Translations under genes and position numbers: made by a program
Origin: Bacteroidales bacterium UBA3754
GTDB lineage: Bacteria; Bacteroidota; Bacteroidia; Bacteroidales; UBA1715
Reading direction: 5' to 3'
Length of the DNA: 12,813 bases
Assembly: GCA_002371705.1 (NCBI GenBank)
Contig: DFGI01000035.1
Location: 1 to 12,813 of the forward strand
Notes under the pieces: model-generated
The model's database searches: none
What the model saw: the letters and a program-made list of their open reading frames with translations, nothing else
What the model was told of the DNA's origin: nothing
Part shown: positions 1-6,063 of the stretch, one piece after another
How the letters are laid out: each line of letters starts with the position of its first letter
Position numbering within the stretch: position 1 is the stretch's first letter

Positions 1-2
1 AA

Positions 3-293
3 AACAGGATAAAACAATTAATGTTAGATTCTGATGTGCAAAAGAAATCAGGCATTTACGCCTATGTTCTCGACGACGATGAACGGCACTTAAATATCCG
101 TGCATTCGACGACAATATGAAACGTGAGGTTTATGAAAAACAGAACGGTATTTGCAAAATGTGCGGCAAGCACTTTGAAATAGAACAAATGGAAGCCGAC
201 CACATTACGCCATGGCACGAGGGCGGTCGCACCGTTGCCGACAACTGTCAAATGCTCTGCAAAGAATGTAACAGACGAAAATCGGGGAAATAA
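3..293 (+). CDS. HNH endonuclease, 3' end (DUF262-type C-terminal domain), cut by window edge
   Basis: The reading frame is open to the left edge, so this is probably the tail of a longer gene; an ATG at 21 is the only internal start. Numbered from that ATG, the product shows a zinc-ribbon HNH fold: CxxC at 45-48, the core D60-H61, N75, and a second CxxC at 80-83 followed by NRRKSGK at the end. The pattern matches the C-terminal HNH domain of DUF262/GmrS-D-like proteins, which cleave DNA and often act in type IV restriction or anti-phage defence. That assignment comes from family recall; the DUF262 half lies outside the window. It runs convergently to cysH with only 16 bp between the stop codons. 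HNH nuclease domain is near certain, DUF262 fusion is inference. Confidence 0.82.
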   Translation, partial: NRIKQLMLDSDVQKKSGIYAYVLDDDERHLNIRAFDDNMKREVYEKQNGICKMCGKHFEIEQMEADHITPWHEGGRTVADNCQMLCKECNRRKSGK

Positions 294-309
294 AATATTT
301 CTTTGGCTG

Positions 310-1005
310 CTATCTTCTATGCAACCCGCACTCTCTGTGTTCGGGGTTTTCCCACCACCAACGGCCCGAACGAATGTCTTCGCCCGGTTCCACGGCACGG
401 GTGCATGGCTGGCAGCCAATTGACGGAAATCCTTTGTCGTGCAACTTGTTATACGGCACGCTGTGCTGTTTCACATACGCCTTCACTTCGTCTTCGGTCC
501 AGTGAATAAGCGGATTAAGCTTCACAAGGCTGTTGTTTGCATCCCACTCCACAAGCTGCATATCCTTTCGCGTAATGCTCTGCTCACGGCGAAGACCGCA
601 AATCCATACTTTCAGGTCTTTCAAGGCACGTTGCAACGGCTCAATCTTACGCACATTACAACATAAATGACGCAATTCCACACTGCCGTAAAACAAATTT
701 ACGCCGTGTTCGGCAACCATCTTTTGAACATTCCGATAATCAGGAAAATAGACTTCCAACTTTATGCCATATCGTTCGTTGGTGCGTTCAATGAGTGAAT
801 ACGTCTCGGGAAAACAACGACCCGTATCGAGCGTGAAAATCCGTGTGGTTTTGTCGATTCCACAAATCATATCGGTCAACACTTGGTCTTCGTAACTCAA
901 ACTTGATGAAAGGGCAATTGCGCCTTTGTATTCATTAAGAAAAAATGCCAAGACCTCTTCTGCCGATGAATTTTCAAACTGTTTGTTAAGTGCCTCAATA
1001 TCCAT
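310..1005 (-). CDS. cysH: Assimilatory APS reductase (thioredoxin-dependent)
   Basis: Reduces adenosine-5'-phosphosulfate to sulfite and AMP in cytoplasmic sulfate assimilation. From the ATG at 1005 the protein is 231 residues. It has the four cysteines that bind the [4Fe-4S] cluster in APS-type enzymes: CC at 115-116 within CCNVRKIEPL and CxxC at 198-201 within GCQPCT, plus the catalytic cysteine C226 in the C-terminal ECGLH. PAPS-specific enzymes lack the CC/CxxC set, so APS is the expected substrate. A TTG nine bases upstream would add three residues, but the ATG is preferred. It lies 23 nt after the cysN stop and is the last gene of a cysD-cysN-cysH operon; no cysC is present, which agrees with direct APS use. 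Confidence 0.95.
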   Translation of the reverse strand: MDIEALNKQFENSSAEEVLAFFLNEYKGAIALSSSLSYEDQVLTDMICGIDKTTRIFTLDTGRCFPETYSLIERTNERYGIKLEVYFPDYRNVQKMVAEHGVNLFYGSVELRHLCCNVRKIEPLQRALKDLKVWICGLRREQSITRKDMQLVEWDANNSLVKLNPLIHWTEDEVKAYVKQHSVPYNKLHDKGFPSIGCQPCTRAVEPGEDIRSGRWWWENPEHRECGLHRR

Positions 1006-1009
1006 AATT

Positions 1010-1030
1010 ATCAATTGTCAATTCTCAATT
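1010..1030. repeat. Heptamer tandem repeat (NTCAATT x3) between cysN and cysH
   Basis: Three direct copies of a 7-bp unit, ATCAATT, GTCAATT, CTCAATT, fill the cysN-cysH spacer and run into the cysN stop codon. The 15-mer GTCAATTCTCAATTA at 1017-1031 recurs at 11015-11029 beside pstB. Confidence 0.6.
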
Positions 1031-2291
1031 ACTCAATCATTCCCGCTCCCAACGTGTCGTTCGTGTCGGGGTCAACAACTATCACGCTGCCCATAACCTT
1101 ATTGGTATGATATGGTTCGAAAACCAGCGGGCTGGCAGTTTTCAGTTGCACGTATGCTATATCATTCATTGTCAACTGATTGACGCCAGTTATCTTATCT
1201 TGTGAATTGATATCGATTTTGTAGTCGATTGCCTTAAACATTCCAACCACTTCCTGTGTCGCATGACGGATGATGTAGCGTTTGCCCAATTGCAACGGTG
1301 TTTCGCGGAACCAGCAAATGTTCATCGACACTGCCTGTCCGACTTCGGGAACTTGTCCATTGTCGGTACAAAGCACATCACCGCGGCTGATGTCAATGTC
1401 GTCTTTCAAACAAATGGTAACAGAATCGCCAGCCGACGCTTCGGTCAACTCCTTGTCGGCCAACCATAAGGAAGCGACTTCGGATTTCTGTCCCGACGGC
1501 AAAACAGAAATCTTCTCTCCCACAGTGATTTTTCCACTCGCAACACGACCTGCGTATCCTCTAAAATCAGCAAATTTATCTGATATTGGTCGAATGACAT
1601 ATTGCACCGCCATTCTATATTTATTTTCCGTATCAAGTTGAAGGTCAACTGTTTCCAAAAATTCAAGAAGTGGTTTTCCCTTATACCACGACATATTTTC
1701 CGACTGGTTCACCACGTTGTCGCCCATCTTTGCAGAAATCGGAATAAAATCGACCTTGCCAATGGGTAAATGAGCCGACATCTGCTTGTAGTCGTCCACA
1801 ATCTTATCAAAAATTTCTTGCGAAAAATCAACCAAATCCATTTTGTTCACGCACACCACTATCTGTTTGATAGCCAGCAACGCAGCCACATACGAGTGAC
1901 GGATAGTCTGCTCCATAATGCCGTGGCGGGCATCGACCAGAATCACCGCCAAATCGGCCGTGGATGCTCCGGTAACCATATTTCTGGTATATTCAATATG
2001 TCCCGGCGTGTCGGCAATGATGAATTTACGCTTTGGCGTGGCAAAATAGCGGTACGCCACATCGATGGTGATTCCCTGCTCACGTTCGGCACGGAGTCCG
2101 TCGGTGAGCAATGCAAGGTTAACTTCCTCGTTTCCACGACTTTTCGAGGCAGTTTCAACTGCTTCCATCTGGTCCTCGAAAATCGACTTGCTGTCGTAGA
2201 GCAAACGCCCAATCAACGTGCTTTTACCATCGTCAACACTGCCTGCCGTTGTAAAACGGAGCAGCTGCATATCCAAATATCCGTTGTTCAT
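1029..2291 (-). CDS. cysN: Sulfate adenylyltransferase subunit 1 (GTPase)
   Basis: GTP-hydrolysing subunit of ATP sulfurylase; it drives APS formation by CysD from sulfate and ATP. At 420 residues it is an EF-Tu-like translational GTPase: P-loop GSVDDGKST at 17-25, DTPGH (G3) at 94-98, NKMD (G4) at 149-152 and an SAK motif near 187, followed by two beta-barrel domains. It ends without a C-terminal APS kinase domain, so it is not the fused NodQ/CysNC form. The ATG at 2291 directly precedes MNNGYLDMQLLRF, a typical CysN beginning. It lies 54 nt after cysD; that gap contains a perfect palindrome. Position between cysD and cysH makes the role secure. Confidence 0.96.
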   Translation of the reverse strand: MNNGYLDMQLLRFTTAGSVDDGKSTLIGRLLYDSKSIFEDQMEAVETASKSRGNEEVNLALLTDGLRAEREQGITIDVAYRYFATPKRKFIIADTPGHIEYTRNMVTGASTADLAVILVDARHGIMEQTIRHSYVAALLAIKQIVVCVNKMDLVDFSQEIFDKIVDDYKQMSAHLPIGKVDFIPISAKMGDNVVNQSENMSWYKGKPLLEFLETVDLQLDTENKYRMAVQYVIRPISDKFADFRGYAGRVASGKITVGEKISVLPSGQKSEVASLWLADKELTEASAGDSVTICLKDDIDISRGDVLCTDNGQVPEVGQAVSMNICWFRETPLQLGKRYIIRHATQEVVGMFKAIDYKIDINSQDKITGVNQLTMNDIAYVQLKTASPLVFEPYHTNKVMGSVIVVDPDTNDTLGAGMIE

Positions 2292-2318
2292 TTTTCGTAT
2301 TTTTTTCTACATTTAATT

Positions 2319-2346
2319 GTAGAGACGCGATTAATCGCGTCTCTAC
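2319..2346. repeat. 28-bp perfect palindrome, REP-like, between cysD and cysN
   Basis: A perfect inverted repeat, half-site GTAGAGACGCGATT, begins within the cysD stop codon and occupies half of the cysD-cysN gap. No T-run follows on either strand, so it is not a typical terminator. As RNA it would form a long hairpin between two co-transcribed genes. The sequence resembles dispersed palindromes I recall from Bacteroidota and cyanobacterial genomes; this is recall, not a search. Confidence 0.75.
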
Positions 2347-3239
2347 TAAAAATAACCTAATTTTTTTCTATCCTCCATTGCCGTTTCGCTCCGTTTGTCG
2401 TCGGCACGACCACCACGCTCGGTGACGCGTGTGGCGGCAATTTCGGCAACAATATCTTCGAGAGAATGAGCCGTGGAAAGCGTCAGCCCCGTACACGTGA
2501 TATCGCCAATCGTGCGGCAACGGACTTCTTTTTCAACCACAACCTCGTCGGGTTTCCGTTTGATGCAGTCTTCGGCTGCGAGCCACTGTCCGTCACGTTG
2601 GAAAACCTTTCGTTTGTGCGTATAGTACAACGACGGCAATTCTATCTTTTCCTGTAAAATATACTGCCACACGTCCATTTCGGTCCAGTTGCTGATGGGG
2701 AACACGCGGAAATGTTCGCCCATATTTTTGCGTCCGTTGAATATGTTCCACAATTCTGGACGCTGATTCTTAGGATTCCATTGTCCGAAATCGTCACGGT
2801 GCGAGAAAATACGTTCCTTGGCACGGGCTTTTTCCTCGTCTCGGCGTGCGCCGCCAATGCAGGCATCGAACTTGTATTTTTCTATAGTATCAAGCAATGT
2901 GGTGGTTTGCAACGCGTTACGACTCGCATTGTAGCCAGTTTCCTCCTTCACCCTGCCCGTGTCGATTGATTCCTGCACCGAACCTACAATCAGTTCAGCA
3001 CCAAGTTTTTTGACCAATGCGTCACGATAATCGAGCGTTTCCTGAAAATTATGTCCCGTATCAATATGCACGAGCGGGAACGGCAACTTTGCAGGATAAA
3101 ATGCCTTGTAAGCCAAATGAGTAACCACAATCGAGTCCTTTCCCCCCGAAAACAAGATTGCAGGGCGTTGGAACTGCGCCGCCACCTCGCGAAGAATGTA
3201 AATCGACTCTGCCTCAAGTTCTTGTAAATGCGTTTTCAT
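2346..3239 (-). CDS. cysD: Sulfate adenylyltransferase subunit 2
   Basis: Catalytic subunit of ATP sulfurylase; makes APS and pyrophosphate from ATP and sulfate in partnership with CysN. At 297 residues it matches the family length. The ATP-pyrophosphatase loop SGGKDS is at 31-36, followed by HIDTGHNF, the GGARRDEEKARAKER segment, and the conserved end with MEDRKKLGYF. First gene of cysD-cysN-cysH; its ATG at 3239 lies about 20 nt from a TAnnTTTG promoter box. The gene upstream on the same strand is a broken RhuM fragment that stops 51 nt away, so a separate promoter in this gap is likely. Confidence 0.97.
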   Translation of the reverse strand: MKTHLQELEAESIYILREVAAQFQRPAILFSGGKDSIVVTHLAYKAFYPAKLPFPLVHIDTGHNFQETLDYRDALVKKLGAELIVGSVQESIDTGRVKEETGYNASRNALQTTTLLDTIEKYKFDACIGGARRDEEKARAKERIFSHRDDFGQWNPKNQRPELWNIFNGRKNMGEHFRVFPISNWTEMDVWQYILQEKIELPSLYYTHKRKVFQRDGQWLAAEDCIKRKPDEVVVEKEVRCRTIGDITCTGLTLSTAHSLEDIVAEIAATRVTERGGRADDKRSETAMEDRKKLGYF

Positions 3240-3259
3240 ATTTCCAAAAATTTCTATTG

Positions 3260-3267
3260 CAAATGTA
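3260..3267 (-). promoter_or_regulatory. Probable -7 box of the cysDNH promoter
   Basis: On the minus strand this reads TACATTTG, a match to the Bacteroidota TAnnTTTG box, 20 nt before the cysD ATG. No clear TTTG -33 box is present at the usual 19-21 nt spacing; instead a palindrome occupies that place (3284-3304). Confidence 0.5.
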
Positions 3268-3283
3268 CAGATATTTTGAAAAT

Positions 3284-3304
3284 AACCTACCTAATCGGTG
3301 GGTT
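3284..3304 (-). promoter_or_regulatory. Palindrome before cysD: rhuM-fragment terminator or operator
   Basis: Plus strand AACCTACC, five-base loop, GGTGGGTT: eight pairs with one T-G wobble. On the minus strand it is followed by ATTTTC, so it could end transcription of the RhuM fragment, whose TAG stop lies inside it. It also sits 16 nt upstream of the cysD -7 box, over the -33 region. A counterpart of identical geometry lies at 9824-9844, 15 nt from the racemase -7 box. Confidence 0.5.
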
Positions 3305-3677
3305 TATGTAAAAAATACGATTTTATGCGTAGTGATTTTTCTATCCATTCCGAAGCACTTAATACAAAATTAGGTAATCCAGCCTGCATTTTAAAGTGGT
3401 CAAATTCCACCACTTTAAAATTCGGGTTATGAGTACGTCCGCCTTCGTTTTGAACTGTCGCAAAATTTGCGACAGTTGCCATGTTTTGCAACTCTTCACG
3501 TAGGGCATTATTAATGTGTTTCCCTATGGTTTTTACATCACGACCAAACAACATAGCAATTTGGTTACGATTCAACCATACAGTTTCGCTTTCCATTCGA
3601 ACCTCCAACGAAACCGTTTCGTTAGGTTGATACAAGATTATTTCGCTCTTTGGGCTTGATACCATTTCATTTTTCAT
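3291..3677 (-). pseudogene. Truncated RhuM-family gene joined to a KilA-N-like fragment
   Basis: A 128-residue ORF. Residues 1 to about 77 are the N-terminal DNA-binding-like part of RhuM proteins (SLEVRMESETVWLNRNQIA, then HINNALREE and ATVANFATVQNEGGR). The hallmark that should follow (YYNLDVIISVGYRVKS, seen as YSLDVIISVGYRVKS in the intact copy at 9873-10775) is missing. In its place is HNPNFKVVEFDHF and a stretch to EWIEK that resembles the middle of KilA-N domains, itself cut before the usual TNAIG/GGTYAH segment. The last residues run into a flanking palindrome that supplies the stop. Its promoter and first 26 or so codons are nearly identical to those of the intact copy. Best read as a recombinant remnant; it could also be a short functional regulator. 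Confidence 0.62.
3453..3477. repeat. 25-nt perfect inverted repeat inside the RhuM fragment
   Basis: Arms AACTGTCGCAAA and TTTGCGACAGTT flank a single central base. It encodes the ATVANFATV peptide of the ORF and lies just before the point where RhuM similarity is replaced by KilA-N similarity. Confidence 0.85.
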
Positions 3678-3753
3678 AGATTACTACTCTTTGTAAATTG
3701 GTTGCCCAAAGATAGTATTTATTCCGTATTCCGCAAGATTCCTGATTTTTAAA
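3601..3753 (-). repeat. Direct repeat copy 1: RhuM promoter and 5' coding end
   Basis: Nearly identical to 10699-10849 in the same orientation: about a dozen mismatches and one 2-nt gap over 153 bp, counted by eye. Similarity stops sharply at the gene-proximal end near codon 26 and at the distal end after GATTTTTAAA (plus strand). It covers promoter, leader and start codon. Confidence 0.85.
3707..3736 (-). promoter_or_regulatory. Probable promoter of the RhuM fragment
   Basis: Minus strand TATCTTTG at 3707-3714 fits TAnnTTTG; TTGC at 3733-3736 lies 18 nt upstream and may serve as a -33 box. Both parts are kept in the second copy. Confidence 0.5.
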
Positions 3754-3810
3754 TTTGAGAAATATAAAAACAGATTTCTCGCTTCGCTCGAAAAAGACGC
3801 GCTTTTGGGC

Positions 3811-3860
3811 AAGAGAAAAAAGGAAAGGGAAAAATTGCACTGCAATTTTTCCCTTTCTTT
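3811..3860 (-). terminator. Strong intrinsic terminator after the BspA-like gene
   Basis: Arms GGGAAAAATTGCA (3827-3839) and TGCAATTTTTCCC (3841-3853) pair perfectly around one base, and pairing extends outward seven further positions with one wobble. On the minus strand the stem is followed by TTTTTCTCTT, giving a U-rich tail. It lies about 60 nt downstream of the stop at 3921. Confidence 0.75.
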
Positions 3861-3878
3861 CCTTTAATCCCCTCTAAG

Positions 3879-3920
3879 CCCCGTCATCTCGAACGGAGCG
3901 AAGCGAAGTAAGAGATCTCT
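3879..3920. repeat. Intergenic repeat ending in GAGATCTCT
   Basis: Reads CCCCGTCATCTCGAACGG, then GAGCGAAGCGAAG, then AGAGATCTCT, ending one base before the BspA-like stop codon. TCGCTTCGCTCG at 3779-3790 is its partial inverted partner (11 of 12 bases), so the two flank the terminator. It resembles dispersed repeats recalled from Bacteroidota genomes; copy number cannot be judged here. Confidence 0.5.
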
Positions 3921-5330
3921 TTACCGTACGACAACACCCACACTATTTCCATCTACCACCACAAAATACACCCCTGCCTTAAGGTTTGCATTTGCGATTT
4001 TCTGACCAGAAACGGTTACCACGAATGCTGGTGCTTCGCCATTTACAAGGATTTGAGCGTTTACGACTGTAACAGCCGTACTATTGGAAACTGCCTCTAC
4101 AGCCAACGTGCCTTCTCCGCCACCTTGAACGCTACCACCTGTGCCGTCTTCGTTTTTGGTTGTGAACGTGCCAGTGTATTCTTTAAGCACGGATTTGTTT
4201 GATGCCAATGCCTTGAAAGAATAGCCGTAGTCTTCTGCCGTAGAAAGACCCGTTACCGTGAATTGGAACGCCTCAACGCCCGATTTTAACTCGTAGCTCT
4301 TGTTTGTAGAGAAATCTATGTTTGCCAACTGCCCCTGTGCGTTGAACGTGAGGGTGCAGAACGTTACGCCATTGTTGGAAATTGTAAGCGTGTAGGAATT
4401 TGCATTCTCGTTTTTAGGCATTGAGAACACCGCCTCGTTCTTCTCGGGAGCCACAGCAACCTCGTCTTTTGTTAATTCTACAGTTTCTGAACCTATACAT
4501 TCTATGTGTTTGAATGATCCCCAACAAACATCTATTTCGTAATCGTCTTTGTTATCACAAGGGATGTAGAGATAGCCATTGTAGTTCACAAATGAATTAG
4601 AATATGCTTCGGGAGGCGTAGTTGACAAACAAGTTACTTTTGTAAGTTTGGTACAGCCCGAGAAGGCCTTTTCTCCAACTTTGGTAACAGTACTTGGAAT
4701 TGTAACGGAAGTAAGATTTGTGCAACCAGCAAAAGCATTTTTAGCGATTTCTGTTATTATATATCTTTCATTATTGTAATATACGGTCTCTGGAATAACA
4801 CAGTTATCATCATAATAGATTTTTATAGGAATTAAAGAAGAAACTATTTCAAAGGTATAATCATCGCTTTCCGTATCGTACGATTGTAGTTTAAACCTAG
4901 CGTAAAAACCTAATGTCGCATTACACACAGAGAAAACATCACCTACGCTGATTTCAATACTGGTTGTTGCATCATTAAAAATAGTTTCGGACGCAGTTGC
5001 TTTTACTATATCATTACTACTTATAGTTCCAGAACCAATTGTTTTATCATATAAGAAGAAAAGAACATTTGCCGCCCCTGTTTCTTTCAATTGTGATATT
5101 GTTTGAGCACCTCTATCATATGTATAGAAACTACCATGAGGTGATCTAGGGCCTCCCATTGTAAATGATTGCCCAACCGTCGGTTGCTCAACAAAACCTG
5201 ATAGCGCTCTAATTTCTACGTTATTAGTATTGGGATTTTGTAAAATACATAATTCATTTGATTGGCTAAATAAACTGTCTGTTGCCAGCAACAGCATTAA
5301 ATATAAAAATATCTTTTTCATGACTTTCAT
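3921..5330 (-). CDS. Secreted BspA-like leucine-rich-repeat protein with C-terminal sorting tail
   Basis: A 469-residue protein with an N-terminal signal peptide (MKKIFLYLMLLLATDSLFS, likely cut before QSNE). Residues about 25-170 match nothing I recognise. About 175-280 hold BspA/LRR_5 repeats: FAGCTNLTSVTIPSTVTKVG and FSGCTKLTKVTCLSTTP. About 285-395 looks like a fibronectin-III-like domain, followed by a Gly-rich linker (GTGGSVQGGGEG). The last 45 or so residues, with VTVSGQKIANANLKAGVYFV and ending VGVVVR, resemble a type A sorting domain of type IX secretion (compare GRKV..LKAGVYFV). So export and surface attachment are likely; ligand unknown. ATG at 5330 overlaps the previous stop as ATGA; a second ATG at 5321 gives a more usual signal peptide start. 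A strong terminator follows. Confidence 0.85.
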   Translation of the reverse strand: MKVMKKIFLYLMLLLATDSLFSQSNELCILQNPNTNNVEIRALSGFVEQPTVGQSFTMGGPRSPHGSFYTYDRGAQTISQLKETGAANVLFFLYDKTIGSGTISSNDIVKATASETIFNDATTSIEISVGDVFSVCNATLGFYARFKLQSYDTESDDYTFEIVSSLIPIKIYYDDNCVIPETVYYNNERYIITEIAKNAFAGCTNLTSVTIPSTVTKVGEKAFSGCTKLTKVTCLSTTPPEAYSNSFVNYNGYLYIPCDNKDDYEIDVCWGSFKHIECIGSETVELTKDEVAVAPEKNEAVFSMPKNENANSYTLTISNNGVTFCTLTFNAQGQLANIDFSTNKSYELKSGVEAFQFTVTGLSTAEDYGYSFKALASNKSVLKEYTGTFTTKNEDGTGGSVQGGGEGTLAVEAVSNSTAVTVVNAQILVNGEAPAFVVTVSGQKIANANLKAGVYFVVVDGNSVGVVVR

Positions 5331-5761
5331 TTTTTATTGTTTGACTGCAAAAATTCATTTATTTTTTCTCTTAGTTCTTTTAATCTTGGTTCAAGAAAGG
5401 ATATGTTATTATTATAGTATCTTTTTATGTCTTGAACACTTTGATTTTCCACTTCGGTTTCTCTTAAACTTGTAACAGAACGATTTGATTTAGGGTTGTA
5501 TAATAACGAACCGACCAATAAAATCGAAAGATCCAAACATCTATGAAGAGGAAGTTCTTCGCTTTGCCTACTATACCCATTTTCTGTGTATCTCCAAACC
5601 TTTAAGGATATATCATTTTGATTATATTGTGCTTTACCTATGGATAAAGCAACGGCATCGCTTTCTGGTGCATATTGTGCATCAATTTCATTATAGTTTG
5701 CAACTTCCACTATTGGTTGATGCTTTAAATTAGTAGGTGCATGATTTATTTCATTTTGCAT
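5327..5761 (-). CDS. Conserved hypothetical protein, DUF6530-like
   Basis: A 144-residue soluble protein without signal peptide or membrane segments. It contains KAQYNQNDISLKVWRYTENG, then SRQSEELPLHRCLDLSIL, which I recall from a small family of unknown function annotated as DUF6530; the match is from memory. The C-terminal third (DIKRYYNNNISFLEPRLKEL and on to the end) is predicted helical and charged. Its TGA overlaps the first possible ATG of the BspA-like gene (ATGA), suggesting co-transcription, although a cytoplasmic protein and a secreted one make an odd pair and the overlap may be chance if the downstream start is 5321. No confident promoter was found upstream. Coding status is fairly safe; function is unknown. 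Confidence 0.72.
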   Translation of the reverse strand: MQNEINHAPTNLKHQPIVEVANYNEIDAQYAPESDAVALSIGKAQYNQNDISLKVWRYTENGYSRQSEELPLHRCLDLSILLVGSLLYNPKSNRSVTSLRETEVENQSVQDIKRYYNNNISFLEPRLKELREKINEFLQSNNKK

Positions 5762-6063
5762 ACATTTACACTTTTAAATTTTCCTCCACTTCTATCGGCT
5801 ATTGGTTCTCCGCAAGTACCAATGTTTTAAATTATGCACATAAAAAAAGCGTGGTACTTATATTTTGTTCTTTGAGTTTCTTGAGGATTTCTGGACTACC
5901 TTAACCAACCAAAAAACGAATAAAGTCCACGCATGCGTGAACGCTTCCGCTTAAAACTTGGTCGGTTTTCAAAAAAATGTCCAGTTTTCAAGAAACCCAA
6001 GTTAGCTAAAAACGCTTCAATTATATTGTGCTTACTATTTCTACTGCTTCATAGGCAAAAAGA
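5762..6063. other. 302-bp gene-less stretch with an imperfect inverted repeat
   Basis: No ORF of credible length on either strand. Arms GTTTCTTGAGGATTTCTGGAC (5876-5896, 21 nt with interruptions) and GTCCAGTTTTCAAGAAAC (5979-5996) are inverted copies with a small gap and lie about 80 nt apart. Midway is the perfect palindrome CACGCATGCGTG (5928-5939). This layout is like a miniature transposable element or a decayed insertion sequence, but no target duplication was found. Confidence 0.4.

Noticed and set aside
90..419. Minus-strand ORF across the HNH tail and cysH end
   Set aside because: Overlaps two genes with clear motifs in other frames; no recognisable domain.
2319..2346. Palindrome as an intrinsic terminator after cysD
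   Set aside because: No T-run on the minus strand after the stem, and cysN and cysH follow in the same operon.
1770..2360. 196-residue plus-strand ORF opposite cysN
   Set aside because: Fully antisense to a secure cysN, His/Arg/Phe-rich shadow composition, no family features.
5816..5940. Short minus-strand reading frames in the 5762-6063 stretch (for example from an ATG near 5935)
   Set aside because: Interrupted after about a dozen codons and not supported by any family; likely part of a repeat.
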